Shown in pieces: positions 26,273 to 40,900 of a stretch of 64,000 bases of DNA. Below the pieces are notes generated by a model. The model did no database searches. It saw only the letters and a list, made by a program, of their open reading frames with translations, and was not told where the DNA came from. The stretch comes from CAVQBJ01 sp963819075 (lineage in GTDB: Bacteria > Actinomycetota > Thermoleophilia > Solirubrobacterales > Solirubrobacteraceae). Location: positions 248,001-312,000 of the forward strand of contig CAWFUP010000004.1 in NCBI GenBank assembly GCA_963819075.1, written 5' to 3'. The position numbers and the translations under genes were made by a program. How positions within the stretch are numbered: the first letter of the stretch is position 1; the number at the start of each line of letters is the position of its first letter.

Positions 26273-28501
26273 CTAGTCGCGCGCCTTGGCCTTGGCAGTC
26301 GAACGGCGCCGCCCGCCTCTGCGGCCGCGGCGCCGACCGCCAGATTGTAGGTCATCGGCGTCCCCTTCGCCGGATGCGGCGTCGCCGTCGGACTCCCCGG
26401 TGGGTGCGCGGTCGGCATCGTCGGCGAGATGCGCGAGCGCGGCCTCTTCGGCCGCAGCCTGCGAATCCTCGATCGTCAGCGCATCGACGAGCACGGTGTC
26501 GTCCTTGCCCTGCACCGCCGCGACGGGGGCCTGGAGCGTGTCGGCGCCGGACTCGCCGTCGACCTCGGCCGCGCGGGCGCGGCTGCGTGACCGCCGGGGC
26601 GCCGCCTTGGCCGCCGTCGAGGTCCGCTTGGTGGCCGTCGAGGAGCGCCCGGTGCTCGCACGCCGGCCGGAGCGGGCGGCCGACGAGCTGCGTGAGGCCG
26701 GTGGAGTGATGACCTCCCCGTTCTCGTCGAGCAACAGCGCGCTGGCCGCCGTGCGCCCGACCTCCTGGATGCGCACCATGCGCTTCTCCCCCACCTGGCC
26801 GGCGGCGCCGGCGATCGAGATGATGTAGCCGTCGATCTTGGCGACGGCGTCATCGACGTTATACATGTGCGGCTCGACGATCTGGACCAGCACCTCGTCG
26901 CCCTCGCGGAACGGCAGCGCCCGCTCCTCGACCTCCTCGCGGCTGCCCTGGAAGGTGATCGCGAAGTGATCGAGCGCGAGCCCCTCCGAGCCCTCGAAGT
27001 GGAAGAACATGCCGGTGTCGGCCTCCAGCTGATGCAGGGTGCGCGAGTTGTGGCCGGTGAACTGCGCGGTCACGCGCGGGTTGATCTGCACGAGGAACGC
27101 CTCGACGCCGCGCGGCGCCTCGGCGGCGATGTCGCGCAGCCGGCGCTCGAACTCGATCGCGATCGTCTCCTCGGAGAGGATGACGCCCTCGCCAACGCAG
27201 GTCGGGCAGGGGCGGCTGATGATCTCGCGCACGCCCTCGGTGACGTTCTGCCGGGTCATCTCGACGAGCCCGAGCTTGGAGATCTCGGCGGTGAACGTCT
27301 TCGTGCGGTCCTCGTCGAGCGACTTACGCAGCGTCTTCAGGACGGCGTCGCGGTTGCGGGCGCGGGCCATGTCGATGAAGTCGATGACGATGATCCCGCC
27401 GATGTCGCGCAGGCGCAGCTGGTTGACGACCTCCTCGGCCGCCTCGAGGTTCGTCTTGGTGATCGTGTCCTCCAGGCGCGCGCCCTTGCCGCGCCCGATG
27501 AAGCTGCCGGAGTTGACGTCGATGACGGTCAGCGCCTCGGCGTAGTCGACGATCAGATAGCCGCCACTTGGCAGGTCGACGCGCCGCGACATGACGCCGT
27601 TGATGACCTCGTCGACGCCGTAGGTCTCGAACAGGGGCTGCTTCTCCTCCCACAGCTCGACGCGATCGACGAGCTCGGGGGCGGTGCGGCTGAAGAACGA
27701 CACGAGGCGATGGTGCTGCTGCGGGTCGTCGACGATCGCGCGCTCGAAGTGGGCCGAGAAGATGTCGCGTACGACGCGCACCGAGAGGTCGGCCTCCTGG
27801 AAGACCATCGCCGGCGCCTCGGTCTCCTCGACGCGCTTGACGAGCACCTCGTGGAGCTTGTGCAGGTAGAGCAGCTCACGCTCGAAGTCGGCGCGCTTGG
27901 CCCCGTGCGCGGCGGTGCGGATGATCGCGCCGCCGCCGCCGAGGTCGAGCTTGGCCGTCTCCTTGCGCAGCCGGTCGCGCTCGGAGTCCTCCAGGCGCCG
28001 TGAGACACCGATGCCCTCGCCCGTCGGGGCGTAGACCATGTAGCGCCCGGCGATGGTCAGCTCCATCGAGAGCCGGGCGCCCTTCGTCTTGAGCGGGTCC
28101 TTGACGACCTGCACGACGATCTCCTGGCCCGGCTTGAGCAGGTCGGTGATCTTGCGCCCGGTGCCGTTGCCGCGCCCGCGCTTGACCGTTTCCACGCCCG
28201 GTAGGACGATCTCGTCGACGTGCAGGAAGCCGTTCTTCTCGAGGCCGATGTCGACGAACGCGGCCTCGAGCCCGGGCAGGACGTTGTCGACCTTCCCCTT
28301 GTAGATGTTGCCGACGATCGAGCGCGCACCGCGCCGCTCGATGTAGAGCTCAGCGATCCGGTATCCGGCCCCCGGGCGGGCGGCTTGGGCGGAGCGCCGA
28401 CGTGATGCGGCAGAGCGTGAGGCGGCGGGGGTGCCGGTCGCCTCCAGAAGCGCGACGCGCGTCTCCGCGCGGTCGACGCTGACGAGTACTTGCTTTTTCA
28501 A
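26273..28501 (-). CDS. rne: Ribonuclease E/G family endoribonuclease
   Basis: Single-strand endoribonuclease for mRNA decay and rRNA/tRNA processing; 742 residues, TTG start. S1 domain (GNIYKGKVDNVLPGLEAAFVDIG, about 65-130), DNase I-like catalytic part with VDYAEALTVIDVNSG and IIVIDFIDM metal-binding Asp residues, zinc-link CPTC, small domain, then a region about 540-600 that resembles a TRAM/OB domain (EGDEVLVQIVEPHMYNVDDA), a Ser/Arg/Ala-rich disordered segment and a C-terminal Arg/Gly-rich tail (RRRGRRGGRRR). rng is an alternative symbol. rplU follows 49 nt downstream. Confidence 0.93.
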   Translation of the reverse strand: MKKQVLVSVDRAETRVALLEATGTPAASRSAASRRRSAQAARPGAGYRIAELYIERRGARSIVGNIYKGKVDNVLPGLEAAFVDIGLEKNGFLHVDEIVLPGVETVKRGRGNGTGRKITDLLKPGQEIVVQVVKDPLKTKGARLSMELTIAGRYMVYAPTGEGIGVSRRLEDSERDRLRKETAKLDLGGGGAIIRTAAHGAKRADFERELLYLHKLHEVLVKRVEETEAPAMVFQEADLSVRVVRDIFSAHFERAIVDDPQQHHRLVSFFSRTAPELVDRVELWEEKQPLFETYGVDEVINGVMSRRVDLPSGGYLIVDYAEALTVIDVNSGSFIGRGKGARLEDTITKTNLEAAEEVVNQLRLRDIGGIIVIDFIDMARARNRDAVLKTLRKSLDEDRTKTFTAEISKLGLVEMTRQNVTEGVREIISRPCPTCVGEGVILSEETIAIEFERRLRDIAAEAPRGVEAFLVQINPRVTAQFTGHNSRTLHQLEADTGMFFHFEGSEGLALDHFAITFQGSREEVEERALPFREGDEVLVQIVEPHMYNVDDAVAKIDGYIISIAGAAGQVGEKRMVRIQEVGRTAASALLLDENGEVITPPASRSSSAARSGRRASTGRSSTATKRTSTAAKAAPRRSRSRARAAEVDGESGADTLQAPVAAVQGKDDTVLVDALTIEDSQAAAEEAALAHLADDADRAPTGESDGDAASGEGDADDLQSGGRRRGRRGGRRRSTAKAKARD

Positions 28502-28627
28502 TTGACTTCGGTCTTTCGGTAACGGTCGCCGCTCCGAGGCGAGCCGCGCGGACCGTAGCGGTCGCGGCGGCGTCAGGCGCGCCCGGGCGGGCGTCGGCTG
28601 GATTGGTGCGGGAGCGGACGAGCATGG

Positions 28628-29821
28628 TCAGAAACGGAGCACGCGGCCCTTGTTCATGGCCGCGGCGCGGGCCTGCACATAGATCGACTGCAGCAGGCCG
28701 ACGGCGAGGAGGGTGGCGATGACCGAGGAGCCGCCATAGCTCATGAGAGGCAACGGCACGCCGGTGATCGGCATGATGCCGACCGTCATGCCGACATTGA
28801 CGAACACCTGGAACATCAGCATGGCCAGGATCCCGCCCGCCACCAACGAGCCGAACAGGTTCTTGGACATGACCACGATGCGAAGCGCGCGCCATATCAA
28901 CAGCGCGTAGAGGGACAGCACGAGTGCGGCACCGACGAAGCCGTACCGCTCGCCGAGGGCGGCAAATACGAAGTCGGTGCTCGATTCGGGGAGGTAGCCA
29001 AGTCGTTGCTGGGATGAGTTGAGGGCGCCACGTCCGGTGACCTCACCGGATCCGATCGCGATCTTCGACTCGTTCTGCTGATAACCCTTGCTGTTGGCGT
29101 TATCGGACGGATGGAGGAAGGCCGTGAGCCGTTGCACCTGGTAGGGGTGTAACACGTGAACGCCCACGGCAGGTGCGGCGACGAGCACGAGCGTGATCGC
29201 GACGGCCCCGAGCGCGATGAGCCCGGTGATCTGCTTCCACGACGTGCCGGCGACGAACAGGGTCATGAGCGCGATCGCCACGTAGACCAAGCCCGAGCCG
29301 AGGTCCGGCTGGGCGATGACGAGCATCGCCGGGATGAGGGCCAGGAGCATGACCCGCGCCGTGGTGTCGCGCTCGGCGATGTGGCGCGAGCGGTCGACGA
29401 CGTAGGCCGACAGCACGAGGATGAGCAGCACCTTGCCGACCTCGGAGGCCTGGAAGCTGAAGAACGGGAGGTTGATCGCCCGCTGCGCGCCGTTGGTGGC
29501 GTGGCCCGCGCCGAGCACGGCCAGGATGCCCAGGATGAGCACCGCGTACAGGCCGTATTTGAACTCGCGCAGCCGCGAGTAGTCGATGCGCGACAGCGCG
29601 AGCATCGCGACGATCCCGAGGGCGAGGTAGATCCCCTGGCGCTCGATGTAGTAATTGGGCTGGCCGGGGATGTCGGTGCGGGTGGCCGAGCGCAGCGTGA
29701 CGATCGAGCAGATGCCGAGGCCGAGAACGGCGAGCGTGATGAGCGGGTCGAGTGGCAGCCGCAGGCGCGGCGCCGGCGGCACGTACTCGTCGGGGACCTG
29801 CAGGGTGGTGGCCGGGGTCAC
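28628..29821 (-). CDS. rodA: Rod-shape glycosyltransferase RodA (SEDS family)
   Basis: SEDS peptidoglycan polymerase of the elongasome. 397 residues, about ten helices; family blocks FQASEVGKVLLILVLSAYVV, QPDLGSGLVY, GYQQNESKIAIGSGEVTGRG, LPESSTDFVFAALGERYGFVG and MTVGIMPITGVPLPLMSYGGSS. GTG start. It lies 22 nt after mrdA, its class B PBP partner. Confidence 0.95.
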   Translation of the reverse strand: MTPATTLQVPDEYVPPAPRLRLPLDPLITLAVLGLGICSIVTLRSATRTDIPGQPNYYIERQGIYLALGIVAMLALSRIDYSRLREFKYGLYAVLILGILAVLGAGHATNGAQRAINLPFFSFQASEVGKVLLILVLSAYVVDRSRHIAERDTTARVMLLALIPAMLVIAQPDLGSGLVYVAIALMTLFVAGTSWKQITGLIALGAVAITLVLVAAPAVGVHVLHPYQVQRLTAFLHPSDNANSKGYQQNESKIAIGSGEVTGRGALNSSQQRLGYLPESSTDFVFAALGERYGFVGAALVLSLYALLIWRALRIVVMSKNLFGSLVAGGILAMLMFQVFVNVGMTVGIMPITGVPLPLMSYGGSSVIATLLAVGLLQSIYVQARAAAMNKGRVLRF

Positions 29822-29843
29822 GGTCGGGGTCGCGTGCGTTAGG

Positions 29844-31817
29844 TCAGAAGGTCGCGTTGTTGCCGCGGACGAGCTTGGGCGTGACGCCGAACCACTCCGA
29901 GGCGATGAGCCGGGCGACTGGGGCGGCGGCGGCGGCGCCGAAGCCGCCCTTCTCGATGGTCACCGTGATCTCGATCGGGCGCCTGGCGTTGGGGATGTAG
30001 CAGTCATACCAGGATTGGTCGGCGCCGTAGACGCCGGAGGTGCCGTGCTGGGCCGTGCCCGTCTTCCCGTACACCGGATACGGGAAGCCCGTCCACACGT
30101 CCGTCGAGGTCCCGCCGGGCAGGCTCGTCGCGTCGTGTAGCCCGGCCATGACGACGGCCAGACCGCTCGGATCGATGAACACATGACGCGCCGGCGGCGG
30201 CTGGATCTGTTGCACGAGCTGGCCGTTCGTATCGTCGATCTCCTGCACGAGGTGGGGCACCGGCACGATGCCATGTCCGCTGCCGTTCATGTACGTGTTC
30301 GCAAGCGTCGCGTACACAACGGCCATCTGCAGCGGCGTGGCCAGCAGGTCGCCCTGGCCGACGGCGAGGTTCACGTTGTCGCCGATCGTCCAGGGATTGC
30401 CGTCGGTGATGAAGCAGCTCGGCACATGCTTGCGCCGCTCGCACGCGCGCTCGAGCCGGTTCTGGCGTTCCAGCCACGCGGCGTCGGGCACGACGCTCTC
30501 GTGCGTCTCGCCCGGCAGGTCGATCCCGGTGGCGCGGCCGAGCCCGAGCATCCGCGCCATGCGCTGGATCGACGTGCCGGTGTTGGCCGCCTCGCCCACC
30601 TCGTAGAAGTAGGTGTCCTCGGAGACCCTGAGCGCGTTCTCGAGGTCGAGGTCGCCGTAGTTCGCCTTCCCCGAGTTGCAGAACTGCTGTCCCGCCGCAC
30701 CGACCGAGACGCATTGACCGCCGCCCTGGAGGGTGCTCGGGGTGATGATCCCGGCCTTCAGGCCGGCGAGCGCGGTGATCGGCTTGAACGTCGAGCCCGT
30801 CGGGTACAGGCCGTCGATCGCTCGGTTGAAGAACGCCCCCGGCGTGCTGTTGCTGCCGAGCAGCTGGTTGTACTGGGCCTGCGTGAACGGGCGGACGAGC
30901 TCGTTGGGATCGTAGTTGGGGAACGAGCCCATGGCCAGCACGGCGCCGTTGCGGGGGTCGAGCGCGACGAACGCGCCGGCGCTCGCGCCGACACCGCCCA
31001 TCACGGTGGCCATCGCGCCGTCGGCGGCCTTCTGCAGGCCGGCGTCGAGCGTCAGCTTGACGTCGTGGCCGGAGATCGGTGCCGTCGAGGGCAGCGTGCC
31101 CTGGTACTGGCCGGCGGCGTTGACCTCCACACGCTGCAGGCCGTCTCGTCCGCGTAGGTAGCCGTCGTAGGCCGCCTCGACGCCGTCCTGCCCGATGATC
31201 GTCCCCTGCGGAACCCCGCGGTAGGCCGACGTGCCGAGTTGGGTCGAGTTGATCTGGCCGACGTACCCGAGCACCTGGGAGGCGACTGAGCCGGCCGGGT
31301 AATCACGCAAGTCGAGCTGGGCCTCGGTCACGCCGGGGAAGTCCAGCTGGTGCTCCTGCAGGTAGGTGAGGGCCCCGAACCCGGCGTCGACCTTGATCGT
31401 GATGTTCGCGTACGGCGGCTGGGCGACCGCCTTCGTGGCGACGATGTCCTCGATCTGGCGCGTGCGCATCCCGAGGCGACGCGCGAGGTGGCGGAACAAC
31501 GCGACGCGGGCCGGTCCGGGCGCCGGCAGCGCGTCGGGCACCACCTGCACCGCGTAGGTGGTGCGGTCGGTGGCCAGCACGTTCCCGCTGCGGTCGAGGA
31601 TCTCACCCCGCGGCGCGGCGATCGGCAGCGGGCGCACGCGGTTGACGTTGGCCTCCTGCCGGTACTGGCTGCCCGACAGCACCTGCAGGTACCACAGGCG
31701 GAAGAAGATGATCGCGAACAGCGCGAGCGCGACCCCGCCGAGGACCGCCACGCGCAGCGCGAGCTGCGGCGACACGGGCAGGTTGCGCTCCGACGGAGCC
31801 GCCGGCTCGACGATCAT
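29844..31817 (-). CDS. mrdA: Penicillin-binding protein 2 (elongasome transpeptidase)
   Basis: Class B PBP cross-linking lateral wall peptidoglycan. 657 residues: short cytoplasmic tail, one membrane helix (about 22-45), PBP dimerisation domain (IAAPRGEILDRSGNVLATD, YVGQINSTQLG), transpeptidase domain with the SxxK active site in YPTGSTFKPI, the second motif region VSEDTYFYEVG, and KTG in VYGKTGTAQHG. Upstream gap of 91 nt to mreD contains a GCGAGGC/GCCTCGC hairpin (31867-31889). Confidence 0.95.
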   Translation of the reverse strand: MIVEPAAPSERNLPVSPQLALRVAVLGGVALALFAIIFFRLWYLQVLSGSQYRQEANVNRVRPLPIAAPRGEILDRSGNVLATDRTTYAVQVVPDALPAPGPARVALFRHLARRLGMRTRQIEDIVATKAVAQPPYANITIKVDAGFGALTYLQEHQLDFPGVTEAQLDLRDYPAGSVASQVLGYVGQINSTQLGTSAYRGVPQGTIIGQDGVEAAYDGYLRGRDGLQRVEVNAAGQYQGTLPSTAPISGHDVKLTLDAGLQKAADGAMATVMGGVGASAGAFVALDPRNGAVLAMGSFPNYDPNELVRPFTQAQYNQLLGSNSTPGAFFNRAIDGLYPTGSTFKPITALAGLKAGIITPSTLQGGGQCVSVGAAGQQFCNSGKANYGDLDLENALRVSEDTYFYEVGEAANTGTSIQRMARMLGLGRATGIDLPGETHESVVPDAAWLERQNRLERACERRKHVPSCFITDGNPWTIGDNVNLAVGQGDLLATPLQMAVVYATLANTYMNGSGHGIVPVPHLVQEIDDTNGQLVQQIQPPPARHVFIDPSGLAVVMAGLHDATSLPGGTSTDVWTGFPYPVYGKTGTAQHGTSGVYGADQSWYDCYIPNARRPIEITVTIEKGGFGAAAAAPVARLIASEWFGVTPKLVRGNNATF

Positions 31818-31908
31818 GCCTGCGCCTCCTTCCGGGAGGCGCTCCCGGTGACGGAGCGCGAGCGCGGCGAGGCGGGCCTCCGGCCTCGCTTGAGCGCAGC
31901 TTCGCTGC

Positions 31909-32490
31909 TCATGAACGCGAGAGCGGGCTCAGCCCGCCGGTCGTGTAGGCGCGCCGGCGGCGGCGGCGCGGGTCGTCGGGGAGGCTCGGCTGCAGCCAGC
32001 GGCGCACGATCGCGTAGACGGGCAGGGCGATGATGCAGTTGACGAGGACTCCGACGATGATCTGGCGCAGGAGGAGGAAGCTGACGGGGGCGTCGACGCC
32101 GAGCATGAACTCCATCACCGAGTAGCCGATCGAGGCGACGGCGGTCGCGATCGCTCCCATGGCCAGCGGCACGAGCGCGCCCTGAGGGTCGCGCAGCTCA
32201 CGCAGGCGACCGGCGCCGTAGCCCACGATGGTGTAGATGAGCGACGAGAGGCCGAGCGTCTGCACGAGCGCGAGGTCGACGAACAGCCCGACGGCGAAGC
32301 CGGTGATCGCCCCCTCGATCGACCCCGTCATGAGCCCAACCGACATCACGACGAGCGGCGCCAGATCGGCGGGCGCGCCGAAGATCGGGAACTGCGAGAC
32401 GGCGGCGCTCTGCAGGATCACCGATACGAAGATGAGCCCGAGCACCCGGGCGACGAGCGCGGCCGAGGGGATCTGCGCGTTGGTGGCCAT
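31909..32490 (-). CDS. mreD: Rod-shape determining protein MreD
   Basis: 193-residue membrane protein with about six helices (VLGLIFVSVILQSAAVSQFPIFG, GFAVGLFVDLALVQTLGLSSLIYTIVGYGAGR). Links MreC to RodA/PBP2 in the elongasome. The ATG is 3 nt after the mreC stop. The sequence is weakly conserved as in all MreD; context makes the call secure. Confidence 0.92.
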   Translation of the reverse strand: MATNAQIPSAALVARVLGLIFVSVILQSAAVSQFPIFGAPADLAPLVVMSVGLMTGSIEGAITGFAVGLFVDLALVQTLGLSSLIYTIVGYGAGRLRELRDPQGALVPLAMGAIATAVASIGYSVMEFMLGVDAPVSFLLLRQIIVGVLVNCIIALPVYAIVRRWLQPSLPDDPRRRRRRAYTTGGLSPLSRS

Positions 32491-32493
32491 GTC

Positions 32494-33444
32494 CTAGCCT
32501 CCGGTGGACGCGGTCTGGGCGGCCGACGCCTGGGCCGCGGATGTCGGCTCGCTGCCGGCCGGCGGCAGGGCGTTGATCGCCTGGCTGGCGGGGACACCGG
32601 ACGTGTTGCGGGTGAGCACCTGGACCGTGTCGAGCTCGCGCAGGTTGGCCAGCGGGCGCACGTCGACCTGAGTGGTGATCGTGCCGTTCGGCACCGACGT
32701 CACCTGGCCGATCGGGATCCCCGGCGGGTACAGCGACGGATCGGACGCCGACACGGTGCCGGCGGTGACGACGTAGTCGCCTTGGTTGACGTTCGCGTTG
32801 GCCGCGAGATCCTGCAGCTGCAAGCTCTGCGGATCGCCGACCTTCGCGACCACGATCCCGAGCACGCCGGCCTGCGTGTCGCGCGCGGCGACGGCGCTCG
32901 ACTGGTCGGTGATGAGCGTCACCTGCGAGACGACCGGGGTGACCTGAGTCACGTTGCCCACCAGTCCGTCGGCGTCAACGACCGGGTCGTTGACGCTCAC
33001 GCCGGAGTCCGAGCCCTTGTCGATGAGCACGGTGGAGTACCACAGCGTCGGCGACTGGCCGGTGATGTCGGCGCTCACCGGCGCGTACTGGTCGAGCTGG
33101 TAGGTCGCGTCGAGATGCATCAGGCGGAGCGCTTCGGCGCCGCGCCGCGCGGCCAGCTGGTCGTTGGTCACCTCCTGGCGCAGGATCTCGTTCTGCTTGC
33201 GCAGGCCCGCGAGCTCGCTGCGGGCGTGCAGCGTGTCGCCGATCCCGCTGAACAGGTCGCGGACGGGCTTCAGGGCCTTGCTCGCGCCCTCCTGGATCGG
33301 CGAGAGCACCGTCAAGAAGCCGCGCTGAACGGAGTGCAGGCGGCCTCCGGGCGCCTCGCCGAAGTAGACGGTGAGGAGGATCAGGGAGAGGACGACGAGC
33401 CCTGCCAGCACGGCTCGGCGTCGTCGGACCGTCTTCTCGTACAC
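32494..33444 (-). CDS. mreC: Rod-shape determining protein MreC
   Basis: Bitopic elongasome scaffold. 316 residues from the GTG at 33444 (GGAAGG Shine-Dalgarno, 6-nt spacing): one membrane helix (AVLAGLVVLSLILLTVYFG), a coiled coil (GLRKQNEILRQEVTNDQLAA), then two beta domains (TVLIDKGSDSGVSVNDPVVDADGLVGNV, GIPIGQVTSVPNG) and an Ala/Ser-rich tail. The open frame extends further upstream without a plausible start. Confidence 0.95.
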   Translation of the reverse strand: MYEKTVRRRRAVLAGLVVLSLILLTVYFGEAPGGRLHSVQRGFLTVLSPIQEGASKALKPVRDLFSGIGDTLHARSELAGLRKQNEILRQEVTNDQLAARRGAEALRLMHLDATYQLDQYAPVSADITGQSPTLWYSTVLIDKGSDSGVSVNDPVVDADGLVGNVTQVTPVVSQVTLITDQSSAVAARDTQAGVLGIVVAKVGDPQSLQLQDLAANANVNQGDYVVTAGTVSASDPSLYPPGIPIGQVTSVPNGTITTQVDVRPLANLRELDTVQVLTRNTSGVPASQAINALPPAGSEPTSAAQASAAQTASTGG

Positions 33445-33505
33445 AGATTGCCTTCCGAAATCGTCCGGGGAAAGGGTACGCCCCCCGCCCGTTGGCCGCC
33501 GCGTG

Positions 33506-39047
<5,542 letters not shown>

Positions 39048-39115
39048 GAGCGTATTGCCCGATTGCTAGACAGCTTCCCAACCGGGGCAAACCTCGACAT
39101 CAGAACGCTTAGGCG

Positions 39116-39682
39116 TCATCCCCACAATAATTTGGGACACAGATCGATGAGCGTTCCCACTGGCAGGCCGACGACGTTCTCGTAATCCCCCACCACGCGC
39201 GTGACGAGCGCCGTGCCAGCGCCCTGGATGGCATACCCACCCGCGCGGTCGCGCCACTCGCCGGTGGCCAGGTACCAATCAACGAGCGACTCGGACAGCG
39301 ATCGGAACGTCACCTCGGTCGTCGCCGTCGCGACGCGCTCGCGGTCGCCACCCACGAGGGCGAGCCCGCTGATGACCTCGTGCGTGCGCCCGCTCAGTGC
39401 GCGCAGCGTGCGACGCGCGTCCTCGGCGTCCGTCGGCTTGCCGTACAGGCGACCGCCCAGGGCCACGACGGTGTCGACGCCGAGCACGAGCTCGTCCTCG
39501 TTCGCTTCCCGGGCCGCCGTCGCCTTGCGCAGCGCGTTCTCGGCCGCCACCGCTCGCGCATCGCCGCTCGTCGCCTCCGGAGCGTCCGTCACACGCACGG
39601 TGAAGGACACACCGAGCCGCTGCAGGATCGCGCGACGCTGGGGTGAGCGGGAAGCGAGGACGAGCCGCGGACGCTCGGACAG
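39116..39682 (-). CDS. maf: Maf-family nucleotide pyrophosphatase
   Basis: House-cleaning dNTPase/septum-inhibition family, 188 residues from a CTG at 39682. The essential N-terminal motif LVLASRSPQRRAILQRLGV is present only if translation starts upstream of the first ordinary start (GTG 39610). The frame opens right after the in-frame ndk stop, and the only usable codon is CTG, 4-5 nt after AGGGGGA. Other motifs: VLGVDTVVALGGRLYGKP, TEVTFRSLSE, AGGYAIQGAG, VVGLPV. 188 residues matches the family; 164 (from GTG) would not. Confidence 0.85.
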   Translation of the reverse strand: MSERPRLVLASRSPQRRAILQRLGVSFTVRVTDAPEATSGDARAVAAENALRKATAAREANEDELVLGVDTVVALGGRLYGKPTDAEDARRTLRALSGRTHEVISGLALVGGDRERVATATTEVTFRSLSESLVDWYLATGEWRDRAGGYAIQGAGTALVTRVVGDYENVVGLPVGTLIDLCPKLLWG

Positions 39683-39691
39683 CCCGTCCCC

Positions 39692-40099
39692 CTAGGTGAG
39701 CCCGGGGAAGAACAACGCGATCTCGCGGGCCGCCGACTCCGGACTGTCCGAGCCGTGCACCATGTTCTGGCCGACGGAGATCGCGAAGTCGCCGCGAATC
39801 GAGCCGGGCGCGGCCTCGAGCGGGTTCGTGGCCCCGATCACCTGGCGCGCCGCGCGGATGGCGTCCTCGCCCTCGAGCACGAGCGCGACGAGCGGAGCCG
39901 AGGTGATGAAGTCGACGAGCTCACCGAAGAACGGCCGCTCGGCGTGCTCGGCGTAGTGCTGCTCGGCGAGCTCGCGCGTGACCGTCAGGTGCGCGAGGGC
40001 GACGATGTGCAGGCCCTTGCGCTCGAAGCGGGCGATGATCTCGCCGGTGAGCGAGCGGGCGAAGGCGTCGGGCTTGACGAGGATCAGGGTGCGGTCCAT
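39692..40099 (-). CDS. ndk: Nucleoside diphosphate kinase
   Basis: Balances NTP/dNTP pools by phosphotransfer. 135 residues; starts [21 protein letters not shown], with the [32 protein letters not shown] active-site block containing the phospho-accepting His. AAAGGA Shine-Dalgarno. maf follows with its start signal overlapping the ndk stop. Confidence 0.98.
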   Translation of the reverse strand: MDRTLILVKPDAFARSLTGEIIARFERKGLHIVALAHLTVTRELAEQHYAEHAERPFFGELVDFITSAPLVALVLEGEDAIRAARQVIGATNPLEAAPGSIRGDFAISVGQNMVHGSDSPESAAREIALFFPGLT

Positions 40100-40143
40100 G
40101 GTGTCCTTTGCGGTTGGGCGGGGTGCAGCGGCCGCAGACTAGT

Positions 40144-40167
40144 GACTGGCGCCGGCCGGCGCCGTCA
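40144..40167 (-). terminator. Palindromic hairpin between zinc-ribbon gene and ndk
   Basis: Core GGCGCCGGCCGGCGCC (16 bp, perfect palindrome) extended by TGAC/GTCA. Lies 11 nt after the stop of the leftward zinc-ribbon gene. Confidence 0.5.
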
Positions 40168-40178
40168 GGAACGACAGC

Positions 40179-40739
40179 TCAGGGCGCGCCGCCCGGAGCC
40201 GGGCGCGCGCGACGGCGCGGAGCGGCCGGCTCGTCGGCCACCGAGTCGATTTCCTCGGTCATGTCGCGGCGGCGGCGACGCGTCGGCGACGGGCCGCCGG
40301 CCACCTCGGTCTCGCAGTACGGACAGATCGTCCAGTCCGGATCGAGCGGGCGGCTGCAGGAGACGCAGCGCTCCTTGAGCTTGCGCAAGCAGGACGGGCA
40401 GCGCAGGAAGTCGCGCTCGATCGGGTAGTCGCAGTGGGAGCACAGCTGGTAGTTGAGGGCGTACATCTGTGCCTCGGCCGCCTGCATCTCGAGCTCGCGC
40501 TCGCGCACGTCGTCGAGGTACTCCGGAGGGCGGAGCACCATGTAGATGATCGTCCCGACATACGGGAACAACGACGCCCCGACGGCGCAGGCGATGAGCA
40601 CCGGATCGGAGATCCGCCGGCGGGCGTCCGAGAACGTCCAGTAGACGAGCGCCAGCCAGAACAGGATGAGAAACAGGACGACGAGCTTGATCGCCAGGTT
40701 GACCCCGCTGCTGTTGATCCCGAAATAGGCGGGGATCAC
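40179..40739 (-). CDS. Membrane-anchored zinc-ribbon protein
   Basis: 186 residues. Two N-terminal membrane helices (LAIKLVVLFLILFWLALVYW and VLIACAVGASLFPYVGTIIYMVL), then a charged helix and two zinc-ribbon pairs with CxxC knuckles (LCSHCDYPI, RCPSCLRKL, RCVSCSRPL, ICPYCETEV), and a basic/Pro tail. PLDE-type start region plus double zinc ribbon is seen in many Actinobacteria; function not known. GTG start. It lies downstream of folC and the 38-residue peptide gene. Confidence 0.85.
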   Translation of the reverse strand: MIPAYFGINSSGVNLAIKLVVLFLILFWLALVYWTFSDARRRISDPVLIACAVGASLFPYVGTIIYMVLRPPEYLDDVRERELEMQAAEAQMYALNYQLCSHCDYPIERDFLRCPSCLRKLKERCVSCSRPLDPDWTICPYCETEVAGGPSPTRRRRRDMTEEIDSVADEPAAPRRRARPAPGGAP

Positions 40740-40778
40740 CGTCGTCGCACCGTCGTCGCGCGCATTAGCTGCGCGAGT

Positions 40779-40895
40779 TTAGAGAAACAGTCGGCCAAAC
40801 CCGTAACCGGCAGCGAAGAATAGGAGGATCACTAGGGCCACGATCAGCGCGACAGCGCCGATCATGGCCAGGACCGAGGGACCGTCTTCGTTCAT
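40779..40895 (-). CDS. 38-residue single-helix membrane peptide
   Basis: MNEDGPSVLAMIGAVALIVALVILLFFAAGYGFGRLFL-type peptide: an acidic start, one membrane helix (about residues 9-30) and an Arg near the end. The ATG has GGAGG 10 nt upstream. A GTG three codons earlier overlaps the folC stop (GTGA), so it is coupled to folC either way. Unrecognised family. Its compactness and good ribosome site support a real gene. Confidence 0.6.
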   Translation of the reverse strand: MNEDGPSVLAMIGAVALIVALVILLFFAAGYGFGRLFL

Positions 40896-40900
40896 CGTGA

